Positions 51,038 through 61,159 are shown, numbered from the stretch's first letter. The stretch: DNA of 64,000 nucleotides from Cellulosimicrobium terreum (GCA_014803435.1 JACYFD010000001.1:1054001-1118000); one strand, 5' to 3'. Program-made: numbers and translations. Notes: generated by a model from the sequence alone, not told the origin.

Positions 51038-51066
51038 TTGGCCTCGGCCGTTGTGAGCGCTAACAT
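51038..51066 (+). promoter_or_regulatory. araBDA promoter with LacI-type operator
   Basis: -35 TTGGCC (51038-51043), 17-nt spacer, -10 TAACAT (51061-51066). The near-perfect palindrome TGTGAGCGCTAACA (51052-51065, centre AGCGCT) overlaps the -10 and matches LacI-family operator style. Confidence 0.7.
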
Positions 51067-51121
51067 TCTGGGAAGGTCGACAACCGGCCCGGGCGCGACG
51101 CCGCGACGAGGAGAAGCAGCA

Positions 51122-52735
51122 ATGGTGCAGCAGGACGACGTCAGCAACCTTCGGGCTGCGGTCATCGCAGGGGAGACCTCGCTCGGGATCGAGCTCGGGT
51201 CCACCCGGATCAAGGCCTGTCTCGTGGGCCCCGACGGCTCGCCGATCGCCGAGGGCGGCCACGAGTGGGAGAACGAGTACGCCGACGGCGTGTGGACGTA
51301 CTCGCTCGACGCGGTGCACGCCGGGCTGGCGGAGTGCTACGCGGGCCTCGTGGCCGACGTCGAGCAGCGGTACGGCGTGCGACCGACCACCTACGGCGCG
51401 ATCGGCGTGTCCGCGATGATGCACGGCTACCTCGCGTTCGACGCCGCCGACGAGCTGCTCGTGCCGTTCCGCACGTGGCGCAACACGAGCACGGGCCCGG
51501 CCGCCGCCGAGCTCTCCGAGCTGTTCGGGTACAACATCCCGCTGCGCTGGTCCGTCGCGCACTGGTACCAGGCCGTCCTCGACGACGAGGCGCACGTCCC
51601 GCAGGTCGCCGCGCTGACGACGCTCGCCGGCTACGTGCACCGCCGCCTCACGGGCCGCGCGGTGCTCGGCGTGGGCGACGCGTCGGGCATGTTCCCCGTC
51701 GACCCCGCGACGCGCGGCTACGACCGGCGCCTGCTCGACGCGTTCGACGAGCGCGCCGCGACCCGGCGCACCGTGCCGAAGCTCGAGGAGATGCTCCCCG
51801 AGGTCCTCGTCGCGGGTGCGGACGCCGGCCGGCTCACGCCCGACGGCGCCGCGCTCCTCGACCCGTCGGGCGCGCTCCTGCCCGGCGTGCTGCTGTGCCC
51901 GCCCGAGGGCGACGCCGGCACGGGCATGGTGGCGACGCACTCGGTCGCACCGCGCACCGGCAACGTCAGCGCCGGCACGAGCATCTTCGCGATGGTCGTG
52001 CTCGAGAAGCCGCTCGCGAGCGTGCACCACGAGCTCGACCTCGTCACGACCCCGGCCGGCGACCTGGTCGCGATGGTCCACTGCAACAACGGCGCGAGCG
52101 AGCTGGGCGCGTGGGCGGGAGTCTTCGGCGAGCTCGCGACGGCGCTCGGGAGCGACGCCGGGCGGGACGAGGTCTTCGCCGCGCTGTTCCGCGCGGCGCT
52201 CGACGGCGACGCCGACGGTGGCGGCCTGCTGGCCTACAACTACCTCGCGGGCGAGCCCATCACGGGCCTGGACGAGGGCCGGCCTCTGGTCGTCCGCACG
52301 CCCGGCAGCCGGTTCACCCTCGCCAACTTCGCCCGCACGCAGATCTACGGCGTGTTCGGCACCCTCGCGCTCGGCATGCGCGTGCTCGCGGGCGAGGGGG
52401 TCGGGCTCGACGCGATGTTCGCGCACGGCGGCCTCTTCCGCACGGAGGGCGTCGCGCAGCGCCTCCTCGCGGCCGCGATCGACGCGCCGGTCACGGTCGG
52501 GCGGACCGCGGGCGAGGGCGGTGCGTGGGGCATCGCGCTGCTCGGGTCGTTCTCCCGGGCCCGTGCGGGGCAGCCGGACCTCGACCTCGCCACGTTCCTG
52601 GGCGAGCAGGTCTTCGCGACCGCCGAGCTCGACACCGTCGCCCCGGACGCGCAGGACGTCGCCGGCTTCGCGGCCTACCTCGAGCGGTACGACGCCGGCC
52701 TCGCCGTCGAGCGCGCCGCCGTGACGGCGCTGTAG
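51122..52735 (+). CDS. araB: FGGY-family kinase, probable ribulokinase
   Basis: 537 aa. N-terminal IELGSTRIKACLVG is the FGGY phosphate loop; ISAMMHGYLAFD, WRNTST (substrate segment) and FAHGGLFRTEGVAQRLLAAA, GEGGAWGIALLG follow. Overall it is close to the actinobacterial ribulokinase/xylulokinase-like group; the identity as ribulokinase rests on the following araD and araA. It phosphorylates L-ribulose to L-ribulose-5-phosphate. First gene of the operon, 56 bp downstream of the proposed -10. Ribosome site GAGGAGAAGCA. Confidence 0.88.
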   Translation: MVQQDDVSNLRAAVIAGETSLGIELGSTRIKACLVGPDGSPIAEGGHEWENEYADGVWTYSLDAVHAGLAECYAGLVADVEQRYGVRPTTYGAIGVSAMMHGYLAFDAADELLVPFRTWRNTSTGPAAAELSELFGYNIPLRWSVAHWYQAVLDDEAHVPQVAALTTLAGYVHRRLTGRAVLGVGDASGMFPVDPATRGYDRRLLDAFDERAATRRTVPKLEEMLPEVLVAGADAGRLTPDGAALLDPSGALLPGVLLCPPEGDAGTGMVATHSVAPRTGNVSAGTSIFAMVVLEKPLASVHHELDLVTTPAGDLVAMVHCNNGASELGAWAGVFGELATALGSDAGRDEVFAALFRAALDGDADGGGLLAYNYLAGEPITGLDEGRPLVVRTPGSRFTLANFARTQIYGVFGTLALGMRVLAGEGVGLDAMFAHGGLFRTEGVAQRLLAAAIDAPVTVGRTAGEGGAWGIALLGSFSRARAGQPDLDLATFLGEQVFATAELDTVAPDAQDVAGFAAYLERYDAGLAVERAAVTAL

Positions 52736-52785
52736 ACCCGCCAGACCTGCACCCGGACACGCGACAGACCTGAGGAGAAGGATCG

Positions 52786-53559
52786 ATGAGCACCACCACC
52801 ACGAGCGGGACCGCACCGAGCGACGGGACCGGGTCCGCGGCGTCGGGCGTCCCCGACGCGCTGCGCGCCGCGGTCGACGCCGCCAAGGAGCGCGTCGCCG
52901 CGCTGCACGCCGAGCTGCCGCGCTGGGAGCTCGTCGTGTGGACCGCGGGCAACGTCTCCGAGCGTGTGCGCGTGCCGGTCGCCGACGGCGAGCCGGAGGG
53001 CTCGCGCGACCTGCTCGTCATCAAGCCGTCCGGCGTCTCGTACGACGACATCACGCCCGCCGCGATGGTCGTGTGCGACCTCGACGCGAACCTCGTCGAG
53101 GGCGAGCGCGCGCCGTCGTCGGACACGGCGGCCCACGCGTACGTGTACCGGCACATGCCCGAGGTGGGAGGGGTCGTGCACACGCACTCCACCTACGCGA
53201 CGGCGTGGGCCGCGCGCGCCGAGCCGGTGCCGTGCGTCCTGACGATGATGGCCGACGAGTTCGGCGGTGACGTGCCCGTCGGGCCGTTCGCGCTCATCGG
53301 CGACGACTCGATCGGCCGCGGCATCGTCGAGACCCTGCGCGGCTCGCGCAGCCCGGCGGTCCTCATGCGCAACCACGGCCCGTTCACGATCGGCAAGGAC
53401 GCGCGCGCCGCGGTCAAGGCCGCCGTGATGTGCGAGGAGGTCGCGCGGACCGTGCACATCAGCCGCCAGCTCGGCGAGCCGACACGGATCCTGCAGGCCG
53501 ACGTCGACTCGCTCTACGCGCGCTACCAGAACGTCTACGGCCAGCAGCCCGCCCGCTGA
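52786..53559 (+). CDS. araD: L-ribulose-5-phosphate 4-epimerase
   Basis: 257 aa, class II aldolase/adducin fold. Zinc ligands in HTHSTY and MRNHGPF; the phosphate-binding GNVS and KPSG segments ([21 protein letters not shown]) are typical of AraD. The N-terminal 25 residues are a Ser/Thr-rich non-conserved extension. It converts L-ribulose-5-P to D-xylulose-5-P. A GGAGAAGGA site precedes the ATG. It is the second gene of the arabinose operon. Confidence 0.93.
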   Translation: MSTTTTSGTAPSDGTGSAASGVPDALRAAVDAAKERVAALHAELPRWELVVWTAGNVSERVRVPVADGEPEGSRDLLVIKPSGVSYDDITPAAMVVCDLDANLVEGERAPSSDTAAHAYVYRHMPEVGGVVHTHSTYATAWAARAEPVPCVLTMMADEFGGDVPVGPFALIGDDSIGRGIVETLRGSRSPAVLMRNHGPFTIGKDARAAVKAAVMCEEVARTVHISRQLGEPTRILQADVDSLYARYQNVYGQQPAR

Positions 53560-53678
53560 GCCGCACCCCGCACCTCCTGCACGACCGGTACCACCTGCAC
53601 CACCTCGAACCACCAGACAGCACCACGGACGGGTCCGCGCCGACGCGGACCCGGCCACGACACGAGAGATGTGAACCC

Positions 53679-55187
53679 ATGAGCAAGCCCTACGCGGACC
53701 GCGAGATCTGGTTCCTCACCGGCAGCCAGGACCTGTACGGCACCGAGACCCTCCAGCAGGTCGCCGAGCAGTCGCAGGAGGTCGCGCGCGCCCTCGACGC
53801 CTCCGCCGACGTCCCCGCGAACGTGGTCTGGAAGCCGGTCCTCAAGGACGCGCGCTCGATCCGCCGCGCGATGCTCGACGCGAACGCGGACGACCGCGTG
53901 CTCGGCGTCGTGACGTGGATGCACACGTTCAGCCCCGCCAAGATGTGGATCACGGGCCTGGACCTCCTGCGCAAGCCGCTGCTGCACCTGCACACGCAGG
54001 CGAACGTCGAGCTCCCCTGGGACTCGATCGACATGGACTTCATGAACCTCAACCAGGCCGCGCACGGCGACCGCGAGTACGCGTACATCGCGACGCGGCT
54101 CGGGGTCGCCCGCACGACCGTGGCCGGGCACGTCTCGAACCCGGCCGTGACCGCGCGCGTGGGCTCCTGGGTGCGCGGTGCCGCGGGGTGGGCCGCGACG
54201 CACGAGCTGCGCCTCGCGCGGTTCGGCGACAACATGCGCAACGTCGCCGTGACGGAGGGCGACAAGACCGAGGCCGAGCTGCGCTTCGGTGTGAGCGTGA
54301 ACACCTGGGGGGTCAACGACCTCGTCGCGGCCGTCGACGCCGTCTCGGACGCGGACGTGGACGCGCTGGTCGCCGAGTACGAGGCGCTCTACGACGTCGT
54401 GCCCGAGCTGCGCAAGGACGGCGACCGGCACGACTCGCTGCGCTACGCGGCCCGCCAGGAGATCGCGCTCGAGACCTTCCTCGAGTCCGTGGGTGCCAAG
54501 GCGTTCACGACCAACTTCGAGGACCTGGGCGACCTGCGCCAGCTCCCCGGCATCGCGGTCCAGCGCCTCATGTCCAAGGGCTACGGGTTCGGGGCCGAGG
54601 GCGACTGGAAGACGGCCGTGCTCGTGCGCGCCGCGAAGGTCATGGGGGAGGGGCTGCCCGGCGGCGCGTCCCTCATGGAGGACTACACCTACGACCTCAC
54701 GCCCGGCAGCGAGCGGATCCTCGGCGCGCACATGCTCGAGATCTGCCCGTCGCTGACCACCTCGAAGCCGCGGGTCGAGATCCACCCACTCGGCATCGGC
54801 GGCAAGGAGGACCCGGTCCGCCTCGTGTTCGACGCCGACCCCGGCGTGGGTGTCGTCGTGTCCCTCGCGGACATGCGCGACCGGTTCCGGCTCACCGCGA
54901 ACGTGGTCGACGTCGTCGCGCCGTCGGCCCCGCTGCCGCACCTCCCCGTCGCGCGCGCCGTCTGGGAGCCCCGCCCCGACTTCGCGACCTCCGCCGAGTC
55001 GTGGCTGACGGCGGGCGGCGCTCACCACACGGTCATGTCCACCGCCGCCGGCATCGAGGCGTTCGAGGTCTTCGCCGACATCGCGGGGACCGAGCTGCTC
55101 GTCATCGACGAGAGCACGACGCGGCGCGGGTTCCGCGACCAGGTGCGCTGGAACCAGGTGTACTACCGCCTCGCGCAGGGGCTCTGA
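53679..55187 (+). CDS. araA: L-arabinose isomerase
   Basis: 502 aa, the usual AraA length. N-terminal [19 protein letters not shown], the [15 protein letters not shown] segment and metal ligands in the [18 protein letters not shown] and later HMLEICPSL regions all match. It isomerises L-arabinose to L-ribulose with a divalent metal. The ATG at 53679 is 120 bp after araD. The stop is followed 8 bp later by the GH43 gene, so the operon extends to at least 56175. Confidence 0.96.
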   Translation: MSKPYADREIWFLTGSQDLYGTETLQQVAEQSQEVARALDASADVPANVVWKPVLKDARSIRRAMLDANADDRVLGVVTWMHTFSPAKMWITGLDLLRKPLLHLHTQANVELPWDSIDMDFMNLNQAAHGDREYAYIATRLGVARTTVAGHVSNPAVTARVGSWVRGAAGWAATHELRLARFGDNMRNVAVTEGDKTEAELRFGVSVNTWGVNDLVAAVDAVSDADVDALVAEYEALYDVVPELRKDGDRHDSLRYAARQEIALETFLESVGAKAFTTNFEDLGDLRQLPGIAVQRLMSKGYGFGAEGDWKTAVLVRAAKVMGEGLPGGASLMEDYTYDLTPGSERILGAHMLEICPSLTTSKPRVEIHPLGIGGKEDPVRLVFDADPGVGVVVSLADMRDRFRLTANVVDVVAPSAPLPHLPVARAVWEPRPDFATSAESWLTAGGAHHTVMSTAAGIEAFEVFADIAGTELLVIDESTTRRGFRDQVRWNQVYYRLAQGL

Positions 55188-55194
55188 CGGCACG

Positions 55195-56175
55195 GTGACG
55201 ACCTCCGCGAGGGTGGGCGGCGCGTTCGGCTACCTCCTCGTGCACTTCGTCGAGGACCCGGACGGCCACGCCGAGACGATCCACTACTCGCTGAGCCGCG
55301 GCGACGACCCGACGGCGTGGGACCGCCTCGGCGTGGTGCTGGAGTCGCGCCTCGGCTCGACCGGCCTGCGCGACCCGCACGTGGTCCGGTCGCCCGCGGG
55401 GGACGAGTTCTACCTCGTGGCGACGGACCTGCGGGTGTTCGGGCGTGGTCCGGTCGGCGCCGCGGACTGGGACGCCTGGCAGCGGCACGGCAGCCGGTCG
55501 ATCGTCGTCGCGCGCTCGTCGGACCTCGTGCACTGGTCCGACCCGTGGCTCGCGGAGGTCGCCCCGCCCGAGGCGGGCATGGCCTGGGCTCCGGAGTCGT
55601 TCTGGGACGCCGGTGCCGGCGCGTACGTCGTGCACTGGTCGTCCACGCTCTACGACCGGGCCGACGGCGCGCACACCGGGGACTCGTACAGCCGTCTGCT
55701 GTACGCGACGACGACGGACTTCGTGACCTTCTCGCCCGCACGGGTTCTCCTCGACACGGGTCGCACGACGATCGACACGACGATGATCGAGCACGACGGG
55801 CGCGTCTACCGCTTCCACAAGGACAACGCTCCCGGGGGTCACGAGCTCTACGCGGACGTGGTCCCGCACGCGCTGTCGGACGAGGCGGTCGTGCTCGCAG
55901 AGCGCATCGGTGCGGACAGATACGGCCACGTCGAGGGGCCGCTCGTGTTCCGCGCCAACGACGCCGACCGCTGGTACCTGTTCGTCGACCAGTACGGCGA
56001 CGGGGGTCAGGGATACCGGCCGTTCGTCACGGACGACCTCGCGTCGGGTCGGTGGGACCCGGCCGAGGGGGAGTTCGACCTCCCGGACCGCACGAAGCAC
56101 GGTGCGGTGCTGCCGCTGCGGGGCGACGAGTGGCACCGCATCGCCGCCGCCTTCGGCGCACTGCCCCGTCGCTAG
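55195..56175 (+). CDS. Intracellular GH43-like glycosidase, probable arabinosidase
   Basis: 326 aa, five-bladed propeller of the GH43/GH32 clan. Blades show GLRDPHVVRSPAGDEFYLVATDL, the AWAPESFWDAGAGAYVVHWSS segment (with the acid residue usually in WAPE) and TTIDTTMIEHDGRVYRF, VEGPLVF. No signal peptide, so it would act on imported arabino-oligosaccharides. The first Asp is in RDPHV. GTG start 8 bp after araA, indicating operon membership and arabinose-linked function; the exact linkage specificity is unknown. Confidence 0.85.
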   Translation: MTTSARVGGAFGYLLVHFVEDPDGHAETIHYSLSRGDDPTAWDRLGVVLESRLGSTGLRDPHVVRSPAGDEFYLVATDLRVFGRGPVGAADWDAWQRHGSRSIVVARSSDLVHWSDPWLAEVAPPEAGMAWAPESFWDAGAGAYVVHWSSTLYDRADGAHTGDSYSRLLYATTTDFVTFSPARVLLDTGRTTIDTTMIEHDGRVYRFHKDNAPGGHELYADVVPHALSDEAVVLAERIGADRYGHVEGPLVFRANDADRWYLFVDQYGDGGQGYRPFVTDDLASGRWDPAEGEFDLPDRTKHGAVLPLRGDEWHRIAAAFGALPRR

Positions 56176-56226
56176 GCGCCTCTTCCCCTTCCGGCCCCGA
56201 CCCGGTAGTTTCAGACGCGCACGCTT

Positions 56227-56251
56227 TACAACGATGTACTACAACGATGTA
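56227..56251 (+). promoter_or_regulatory. Tandem LacI-type operators before the secreted arabinanase
   Basis: Two identical TACAACGATGTA sites at 56227-56238 and 56240-56251, 13 bp apart, just before the AAGGAG ribosome site of the gene at 56264. A third identical copy lies at 61131-61142 beside the LacI gene at 61245, so that regulator probably binds all three. Confidence 0.75.
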
Positions 56252-56263
56252 GAAGGAGCCTTC

Positions 56264-57931
56264 GTGCGTACCAGCCCACGATCTCGCCGCCGGTCCCGTC
56301 GGGTCGCGGCACTCGCAGCCGCGCTCGCCCTCGCCGCGCCGGCGCTCGCCGTCGCGGCACCCGCGGACCCGTCCGCGGTCGAGGAGGCGCTCGTCACCGG
56401 GGGCCTCGGCGTCACCGGTGACACGACACCGTTCCACGACCCGGCCCTGATCGTCGACGACGACGGGACCTGGTACGTCTACTCGACCGGCCTCGTGAAC
56501 CGGGAGAAGGGCGGCACCATCCAGGCGTGGTCGTCGCACGACGACGGCGTCACGTGGGAGTCGGAGGGCGCCGTCTGGGACGAGGTCCCGGCCTGGATCG
56601 ACGAGCACTTCGCCGACGGCGAGCTGCCGGACAACCTCTGGGCGCCCGAGGTCTACGAGCACGACGGCACGTACTACCTCTACTACTCGGCGTCGCGCTT
56701 CGGGACGAACACGTCCCTCACGGCGCTCGCGACGAACACCACGCTCGACCCGGACGACCCGGACTACGCGTGGGTGGACCAGGGCCTCGTGGTCGAGTCG
56801 CCGCAGGACATCGCGGGCGGCAAGACCTTCAACGCGATCGATGCGGGGATCGTCGAGGACGCGGACGAGACCCCGTACATGGCGATCGGCTCCCACTGGT
56901 ACGGCGTGTTCCTCGTCGAGATCTCGTGGCCGAGCGGCAAGCCCGTGGCCGGGGCGCTCGACGACGCGGTGCACCTGGTCGACCGGTTCGCCCCGGGCAA
57001 CCGCGTCGAGGCGCCCTTCATCACGGAGCACGACGGCTGGTACTACCTGCTCGTCTCCTTCGACGCGTGCTGCCAGGGCGCCGACAGCACCTACCACGTG
57101 GCCATGGGCCGTTCGCGGTCGGTCACGGGCCCGTACCTCGACGCCGAGGGCCGTGACATGGTCGGCGGCGGCGGGACGACGCTGCTCGACACCCACGGCG
57201 CCGTCGTCGGCCCTGGCGGCCAGTCCGTGTTCGACGACGTGCTCGCGTTCCACTACTACGACGCGTCGAACGAGCAGGCCCCCTACGTCCCGACGCTCGG
57301 GCTGCAACGCCTCGCGTGGGTCGACGGCTGGCCCGTCGTCGACAGCACGGTGGAGGTCCCCGCGGTGCTCGCGGGACCGCAGGACCTCGACGCGACGGCG
57401 GGGGAGGCTGCGACCTTCGCGGTCGAGGTGTCCGGCACCCCGGCCCCCGTCGTCACGTGGGAGCTGTCCCGCGACGACGGCACGACCTGGGAGCAGGCGG
57501 CCCCGGCCCGGCGCGCGGCGGACGGTACGGCGTCGCTCGTGCTGCCGTCCGTCGCCGCGGCCGACGACGGACTGGTCTTCCGCGCGCTCGTGCAGAACGC
57601 GCACGGCCGGGTCACCAGCGACGTCGCGCGGCTGGTCGTGCCGGGCGACGACGTCGCGCTCGGTCAGGTCTCCGCACAGTCCCGCTGCCTGGCCGGCTCC
57701 GCCTATGTCGCGGTGCGCGTGACGTCTACGGAGGACGAGCCTGTCACGGTGACCGTCGAGACCCCGTACGGCTCGCGCACGTTCGCCGACGTCGAGCCGG
57801 GAGCGTCCGCCTACCAGTCGTTCGCCGTGCGCTCGCCGGGGATCGCGGCAGGGACCGTCGACGTGACGGCGACGGTCGGGGCACGGTCGACCGCCCGCAC
57901 CGTGGAGCACGGGGCGCTGACCTGCCGCTGA
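56264..57931 (+). CDS. Secreted GH43 arabinan endo-1,5-alpha-L-arabinosidase with Ig-like C-terminal region
   Basis: 555 aa. Sec signal peptide (basic RRRSRR, a long Ala/Leu core, AAPA cleavage area). Catalytic propeller: base Asp in TTPFHDPALI, DNLWAPEVYEHDGTYYLYY with acid region, NAIDAGIVED and RVEAPFITEHDGWYYLLVSFD; then RSRSVTGPY. After about residue 370 come an Ig-like domain (GEAATFAVEVSGTPAPVVTWEL) and a further C-terminal domain. It would attack arabinan outside the cell. GTG start with AAGGAG 6 nt upstream and two operators upstream; independent promoter from the ara operon. Confidence 0.93.
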   Translation: MRTSPRSRRRSRRVAALAAALALAAPALAVAAPADPSAVEEALVTGGLGVTGDTTPFHDPALIVDDDGTWYVYSTGLVNREKGGTIQAWSSHDDGVTWESEGAVWDEVPAWIDEHFADGELPDNLWAPEVYEHDGTYYLYYSASRFGTNTSLTALATNTTLDPDDPDYAWVDQGLVVESPQDIAGGKTFNAIDAGIVEDADETPYMAIGSHWYGVFLVEISWPSGKPVAGALDDAVHLVDRFAPGNRVEAPFITEHDGWYYLLVSFDACCQGADSTYHVAMGRSRSVTGPYLDAEGRDMVGGGGTTLLDTHGAVVGPGGQSVFDDVLAFHYYDASNEQAPYVPTLGLQRLAWVDGWPVVDSTVEVPAVLAGPQDLDATAGEAATFAVEVSGTPAPVVTWELSRDDGTTWEQAAPARRAADGTASLVLPSVAAADDGLVFRALVQNAHGRVTSDVARLVVPGDDVALGQVSAQSRCLAGSAYVAVRVTSTEDEPVTVTVETPYGSRTFADVEPGASAYQSFAVRSPGIAAGTVDVTATVGARSTARTVEHGALTCR

Positions 57932-57945
57932 CCCGCCGCCCACGT

Positions 57946-58005
57946 GCCGAACCCCGGGTTGCCCGCCGATCGGACCGCTGATCGGTGCGCAACCCGGGGT
58001 TCGGC
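57946..58005. repeat. Palindromic intergenic repeat, copy D; terminator
   Basis: A perfect 17-bp stem GCCGAACCCCGGGTTGC (57946-57962 with 57989-58005) plus an inner stem CCGATC/GATCGG (57966-57971 with 57980-57985). It lies between convergent genes (arabinanase and carboxylesterase) and would stop both. Confidence 0.85.
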
Positions 58006-58049
58006 GTCCGAGGAGGCGCGGCCCGACGTCGCGGCCCGACGGCGCGGGG

Positions 58050-59444
58050 TCAGGACCGGCTGGTCACGCGCAGCTCGCCGGTCCAGCCCGTCCCGGTACC
58101 GACCCGGTCGGCCGCGAGGTTCCCCGTCGTCGCGAACCCGGCCCACGCCGCACGCAGGTCACGGCCCGCCTCGAGGAGGTGCCCCGCACCCTCGGGTCCG
58201 ATGACCGGCGCTGCGGCCCAGCGGTCCGGGTTCGGGAAGAGCAGCCCGAGCTCGACGGCGTGGGTCGCCCCGAGCGCGCCACCGACCGGTCGGGTGGAGA
58301 GCTCGGCCCCGACGACGGCGGCACCGGCGTCGGACATCTCGCGCACGAACGTCGTCGCCCCGGTCCGGAACAGCGAGTCGGTGACCTTGCGTGTCACGAG
58401 ACCGAACAGGGCCTTGCCGACCAGCGGCTTGTCGCGCAGGGCGCGTCCCTTCGGGTCGAGCTGGACGAACGCGGCGCCGTCCTGTGCCATCCAGGTCACC
58501 AGCAGCTCCAGGCCGGGTGCCCGACGGCGCCACGCGGCCAGGAAGTCCTCCTCCGGCGGCAGGGGAGCGATGCCGTACTCGGGAGCGAACGGCATCCCGG
58601 CGCGGTCGTTCATCCCGGCGACCGACCCGGCAGCGCGGACCTGGGCATCCAGGACGTCCTCCACCGGGCCGACGGCGTCGAGCGTGCCGACCGTCTCCAC
58701 CATCCGGGCGTGCACCTCGTGGCGGCCGCCGCGGACACCGAACGGCCCGGACTGCAGGATCGCGCGACGCACCAGGCTCTCGGCGCCGTCCGCGCCGAGG
58801 ACGTGGGCGATCGCGTCGGCACCGGCGGACTGGCCGAACACCGTCACCCGGTCGGGGTCCCCGCCGAAGGCTCCGATGTGCTCGCGCACCCAGCGCAGCG
58901 CCGTCATCAGATCGAGCAGGCCCAGGTTTGCCGGACGCTGTGCGCGGGACCCGTCACCGCCGTCGTCCCCGAAGTAGCCGAGCGACCCGAGGCGGTAGGT
59001 GACGTTGACGACGACCACGCCCTGCTCGCGCACCAGGGTGGACGGGTCGTAGCCGGTCAGGTCGCCCGCACCGGAGACGTACGCGCCGCCGTGGACCCAC
59101 ACCATCACGGGCAGGGCGTCGGTGACCTCGCGCGGACGCGTGACGCTCAGGCGCAGGCAGTCCTCGGTGAACGTGGCGCCGGTGAGCTGTGGGCCGTAGA
59201 TCTGGTCGGCCGGACTCGGCGGCTGCGGGCACGCGTAGACGTGCTGCTGCCGGCCGGCGGACTCCTGCGGCTCCGGGGCGAGTGCCGTCGGCGGTTCGAA
59301 ACGACCCGCGCGGGCGTAGCGGATGTTGCGGATGCGGACCACGTCGCCGTCCGCGAGAGCGGGGAACGCCCCGATCGGGGTGTCGACGGTCTCCTCGACC
59401 GGGGCGCTGCCCGTGCTCGGTGCGCTCCTGGCGGTGTCGGTCAT
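58050..59444 (-). CDS. Carboxylesterase type B family protein
   Basis: 464 aa, alpha/beta hydrolase. The family signature EDCLRLSV (EDCLxL) is near residue 98, the oxyanion WVHGGAYVSG, then nucleophile elbow FGQSAGADAIA. Acid and His are expected in the NDRAG and THAVELG regions; no signal peptide, so a cytoplasmic esterase. Strong ribosome site (AAGGAGG) before the ATG at 59444. It lies between arabinan genes and may deacylate arabino-oligosaccharides or their esters, but the position may be incidental. Confidence 0.88.
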   Translation of the reverse strand: MTDTARSAPSTGSAPVEETVDTPIGAFPALADGDVVRIRNIRYARAGRFEPPTALAPEPQESAGRQQHVYACPQPPSPADQIYGPQLTGATFTEDCLRLSVTRPREVTDALPVMVWVHGGAYVSGAGDLTGYDPSTLVREQGVVVVNVTYRLGSLGYFGDDGGDGSRAQRPANLGLLDLMTALRWVREHIGAFGGDPDRVTVFGQSAGADAIAHVLGADGAESLVRRAILQSGPFGVRGGRHEVHARMVETVGTLDAVGPVEDVLDAQVRAAGSVAGMNDRAGMPFAPEYGIAPLPPEEDFLAAWRRRAPGLELLVTWMAQDGAAFVQLDPKGRALRDKPLVGKALFGLVTRKVTDSLFRTGATTFVREMSDAGAAVVGAELSTRPVGGALGATHAVELGLLFPNPDRWAAAPVIGPEGAGHLLEAGRDLRAAWAGFATTGNLAADRVGTGTGWTGELRVTSRS

Positions 59445-59523
59445 CTGCGTCCTCCTTGACGGCGTGCGGTGATCGTAGCAAACCGACCAGACGGTATGGA
59501 GGCAGCATCTCGTGGCCGGAGCG

Positions 59524-61062
59524 TCAGGCGCGGGCGGAGCTCCCCGCGAACGCGGTCCACGACTCGGGCGCGAGGTGCACGGTCGTGGTGCTGCCACCGG
59601 ACCCGACGGCGGTGCTCGCCAGGTCCACGGGTGACCAGCAGGCGTCGACGACCTTGCGCGCGTGCGCGGGGCCCACGACGGCCGCTTCGTGGTCGGCGAC
59701 CATGCGCCAGCCCTCGGTGATCTCGACGTCCAGCCCGAGGTGCTCGACGTCGACCTCGACCGGATCGGCCGAACGGTTCGTGAGGAACAGCGCGAGCGCG
59801 CCCGTCGCGGGGTCGTGCGTCGCCGCGGCGGTGACGAGGGGGACCTCGCCGTGGCGCGTCGTCGTCGTCGTGGGGGAGTCCACACGCACGTCGAGCGCCG
59901 TGCCCTGCGCGAGGCGGGCCGTCGTCGCGAACGGGTGGAACGTCGGTTGGCGCCACGCCTCGCCACCGGGCTCGGTCATGATGGGCGCGATGACGTTGAC
60001 GAGCTGCGCGAGCGCCGCGACGGGCACGCGGTCGGCGTGGTTGAGGAGCGTGACGAGGAGGTCGCCCACGACGACGGCGTCGAGCGCCGAGTAGACGTCC
60101 TCGATGATGCGCGGGGCGTCACGCTGGATCGGCAGGTTCGTCTCGCCCGGGAACCGTGACTCGAGGTACCAGACGTTCCACTCGTCGAAGCTGATGGTGA
60201 TCTGCTTGTCCGAGCGGCGGCGGGCACCCACGGCGTCGGCGGAGGCGACGACGCGGTCGATGAAGCGGTCCATCGCGGTGCCGGAGCCGAGGAACGACGC
60301 GCGGTCGCCGTCGAGCTCCTCGTAGTAGGCGTGCATCGAGATGTGGTCGACGACGTCGTAGGTGTAGGACAGGACCGTCTGCTCCCACTCGCCGAACGTG
60401 TCCATCTGCATCGACGACGACCCGCACACGACGAGCGAGATCGACGGGTCGACGAGCTTCATCGCCTTGCCGGCCTCGGCCGCCAGCTTGCCGTACTCGT
60501 GCGCGTCCTTGTGGCCGATCTGCCACGGGCCGTCCATCTCGTTGCCGAGGCACCACAGGTGCACGCCGTACGGCTCGGCGCGGCCGTTGGCGATGCGCAG
60601 GTCGGCCCAGCGGGTCCCTGCCGCGCCGTTGCAGTACTCGACGAGCGCGGCCGCCGCCTCGACGCCGCGCGTGCCGAGGTTGACGGCCATCATCGGCTCG
60701 AAGCCCTCGCGCTCGGCCCAATGCAGGAACTCGTCGGTGCCGACGAGGTTGGGCTCGACGGTCCGCCACGCGAGGTCGAGGAACGGCTTGCGCTCGGAGA
60801 CGGGACCGACGCCGTCCTCCCAGCGGTAGTTCGAGACGAAGTTGCCGCCGGGGTAGCGCAGCATCGTCGCGCCGAGCTCACGCGTGAGGTCCGCGACGTC
60901 GCGGCGGAAGCCGTGCTCGTCGGCCGTGGCGTGGCCGGGTTCGTAGATGCCTGTGTAAACGGCTCGGCCGAGGTGCTCGACGAACGAGCCGAACAGGCGA
61001 CGGTCGATCGGTCCGACCCGGAAGTCGGGGTGCAGCGCCACACGGGCGCGGGGGTGCGTCAT
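59524..61062 (-). CDS. abfA: Alpha-N-arabinofuranosidase, GH51
   Basis: 512 aa, the usual GH51 length, no signal peptide. Acid/base Glu in WCLGNEMDGPW (about residue 174) and nucleophile Glu in ISFDEWNVWYL (about 294); N-terminal GSFVEHLGRAVYTGIYEP and MLRYPGGNFVSNYRWEDGVGP are family hallmarks. It releases L-arabinofuranose from arabino-oligosaccharides in the cytoplasm. The ATG at 61062 has GAGGA 6 nt upstream. It is divergent from the LacI gene at 61245, with the TACAACGATGTA operator between them. Confidence 0.95.
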   Translation of the reverse strand: MTHPRARVALHPDFRVGPIDRRLFGSFVEHLGRAVYTGIYEPGHATADEHGFRRDVADLTRELGATMLRYPGGNFVSNYRWEDGVGPVSERKPFLDLAWRTVEPNLVGTDEFLHWAEREGFEPMMAVNLGTRGVEAAAALVEYCNGAAGTRWADLRIANGRAEPYGVHLWCLGNEMDGPWQIGHKDAHEYGKLAAEAGKAMKLVDPSISLVVCGSSSMQMDTFGEWEQTVLSYTYDVVDHISMHAYYEELDGDRASFLGSGTAMDRFIDRVVASADAVGARRRSDKQITISFDEWNVWYLESRFPGETNLPIQRDAPRIIEDVYSALDAVVVGDLLVTLLNHADRVPVAALAQLVNVIAPIMTEPGGEAWRQPTFHPFATTARLAQGTALDVRVDSPTTTTTRHGEVPLVTAAATHDPATGALALFLTNRSADPVEVDVEHLGLDVEITEGWRMVADHEAAVVGPAHARKVVDACWSPVDLASTAVGSGGSTTTVHLAPESWTAFAGSSARA

Positions 61063-61126
61063 CGGAATCCTCGCTCGGGGTGGTCGGGTCCGTCCGAGGA
61101 GACGGCCCGGCATGCTTCGACGAATC

Positions 61127-61146
61127 AGTTTACAACGATGTAGAGT
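61127..61146. promoter_or_regulatory. Divergent promoter-operator of abfA and the LacI gene
   Basis: The operator TACAACGATGTA (61131-61142) lies between two -10 elements on opposite strands: TAAACT on the minus strand (61132-61127) and TAGAGT on the plus strand (61141-61146). TCGACC (minus) and TCGACG (plus) serve as possible -35 boxes at 17 and 18 nt. Binding would block both promoters. Confidence 0.65.
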
Positions 61147-61159
61147 GTCGGTCGACGAC

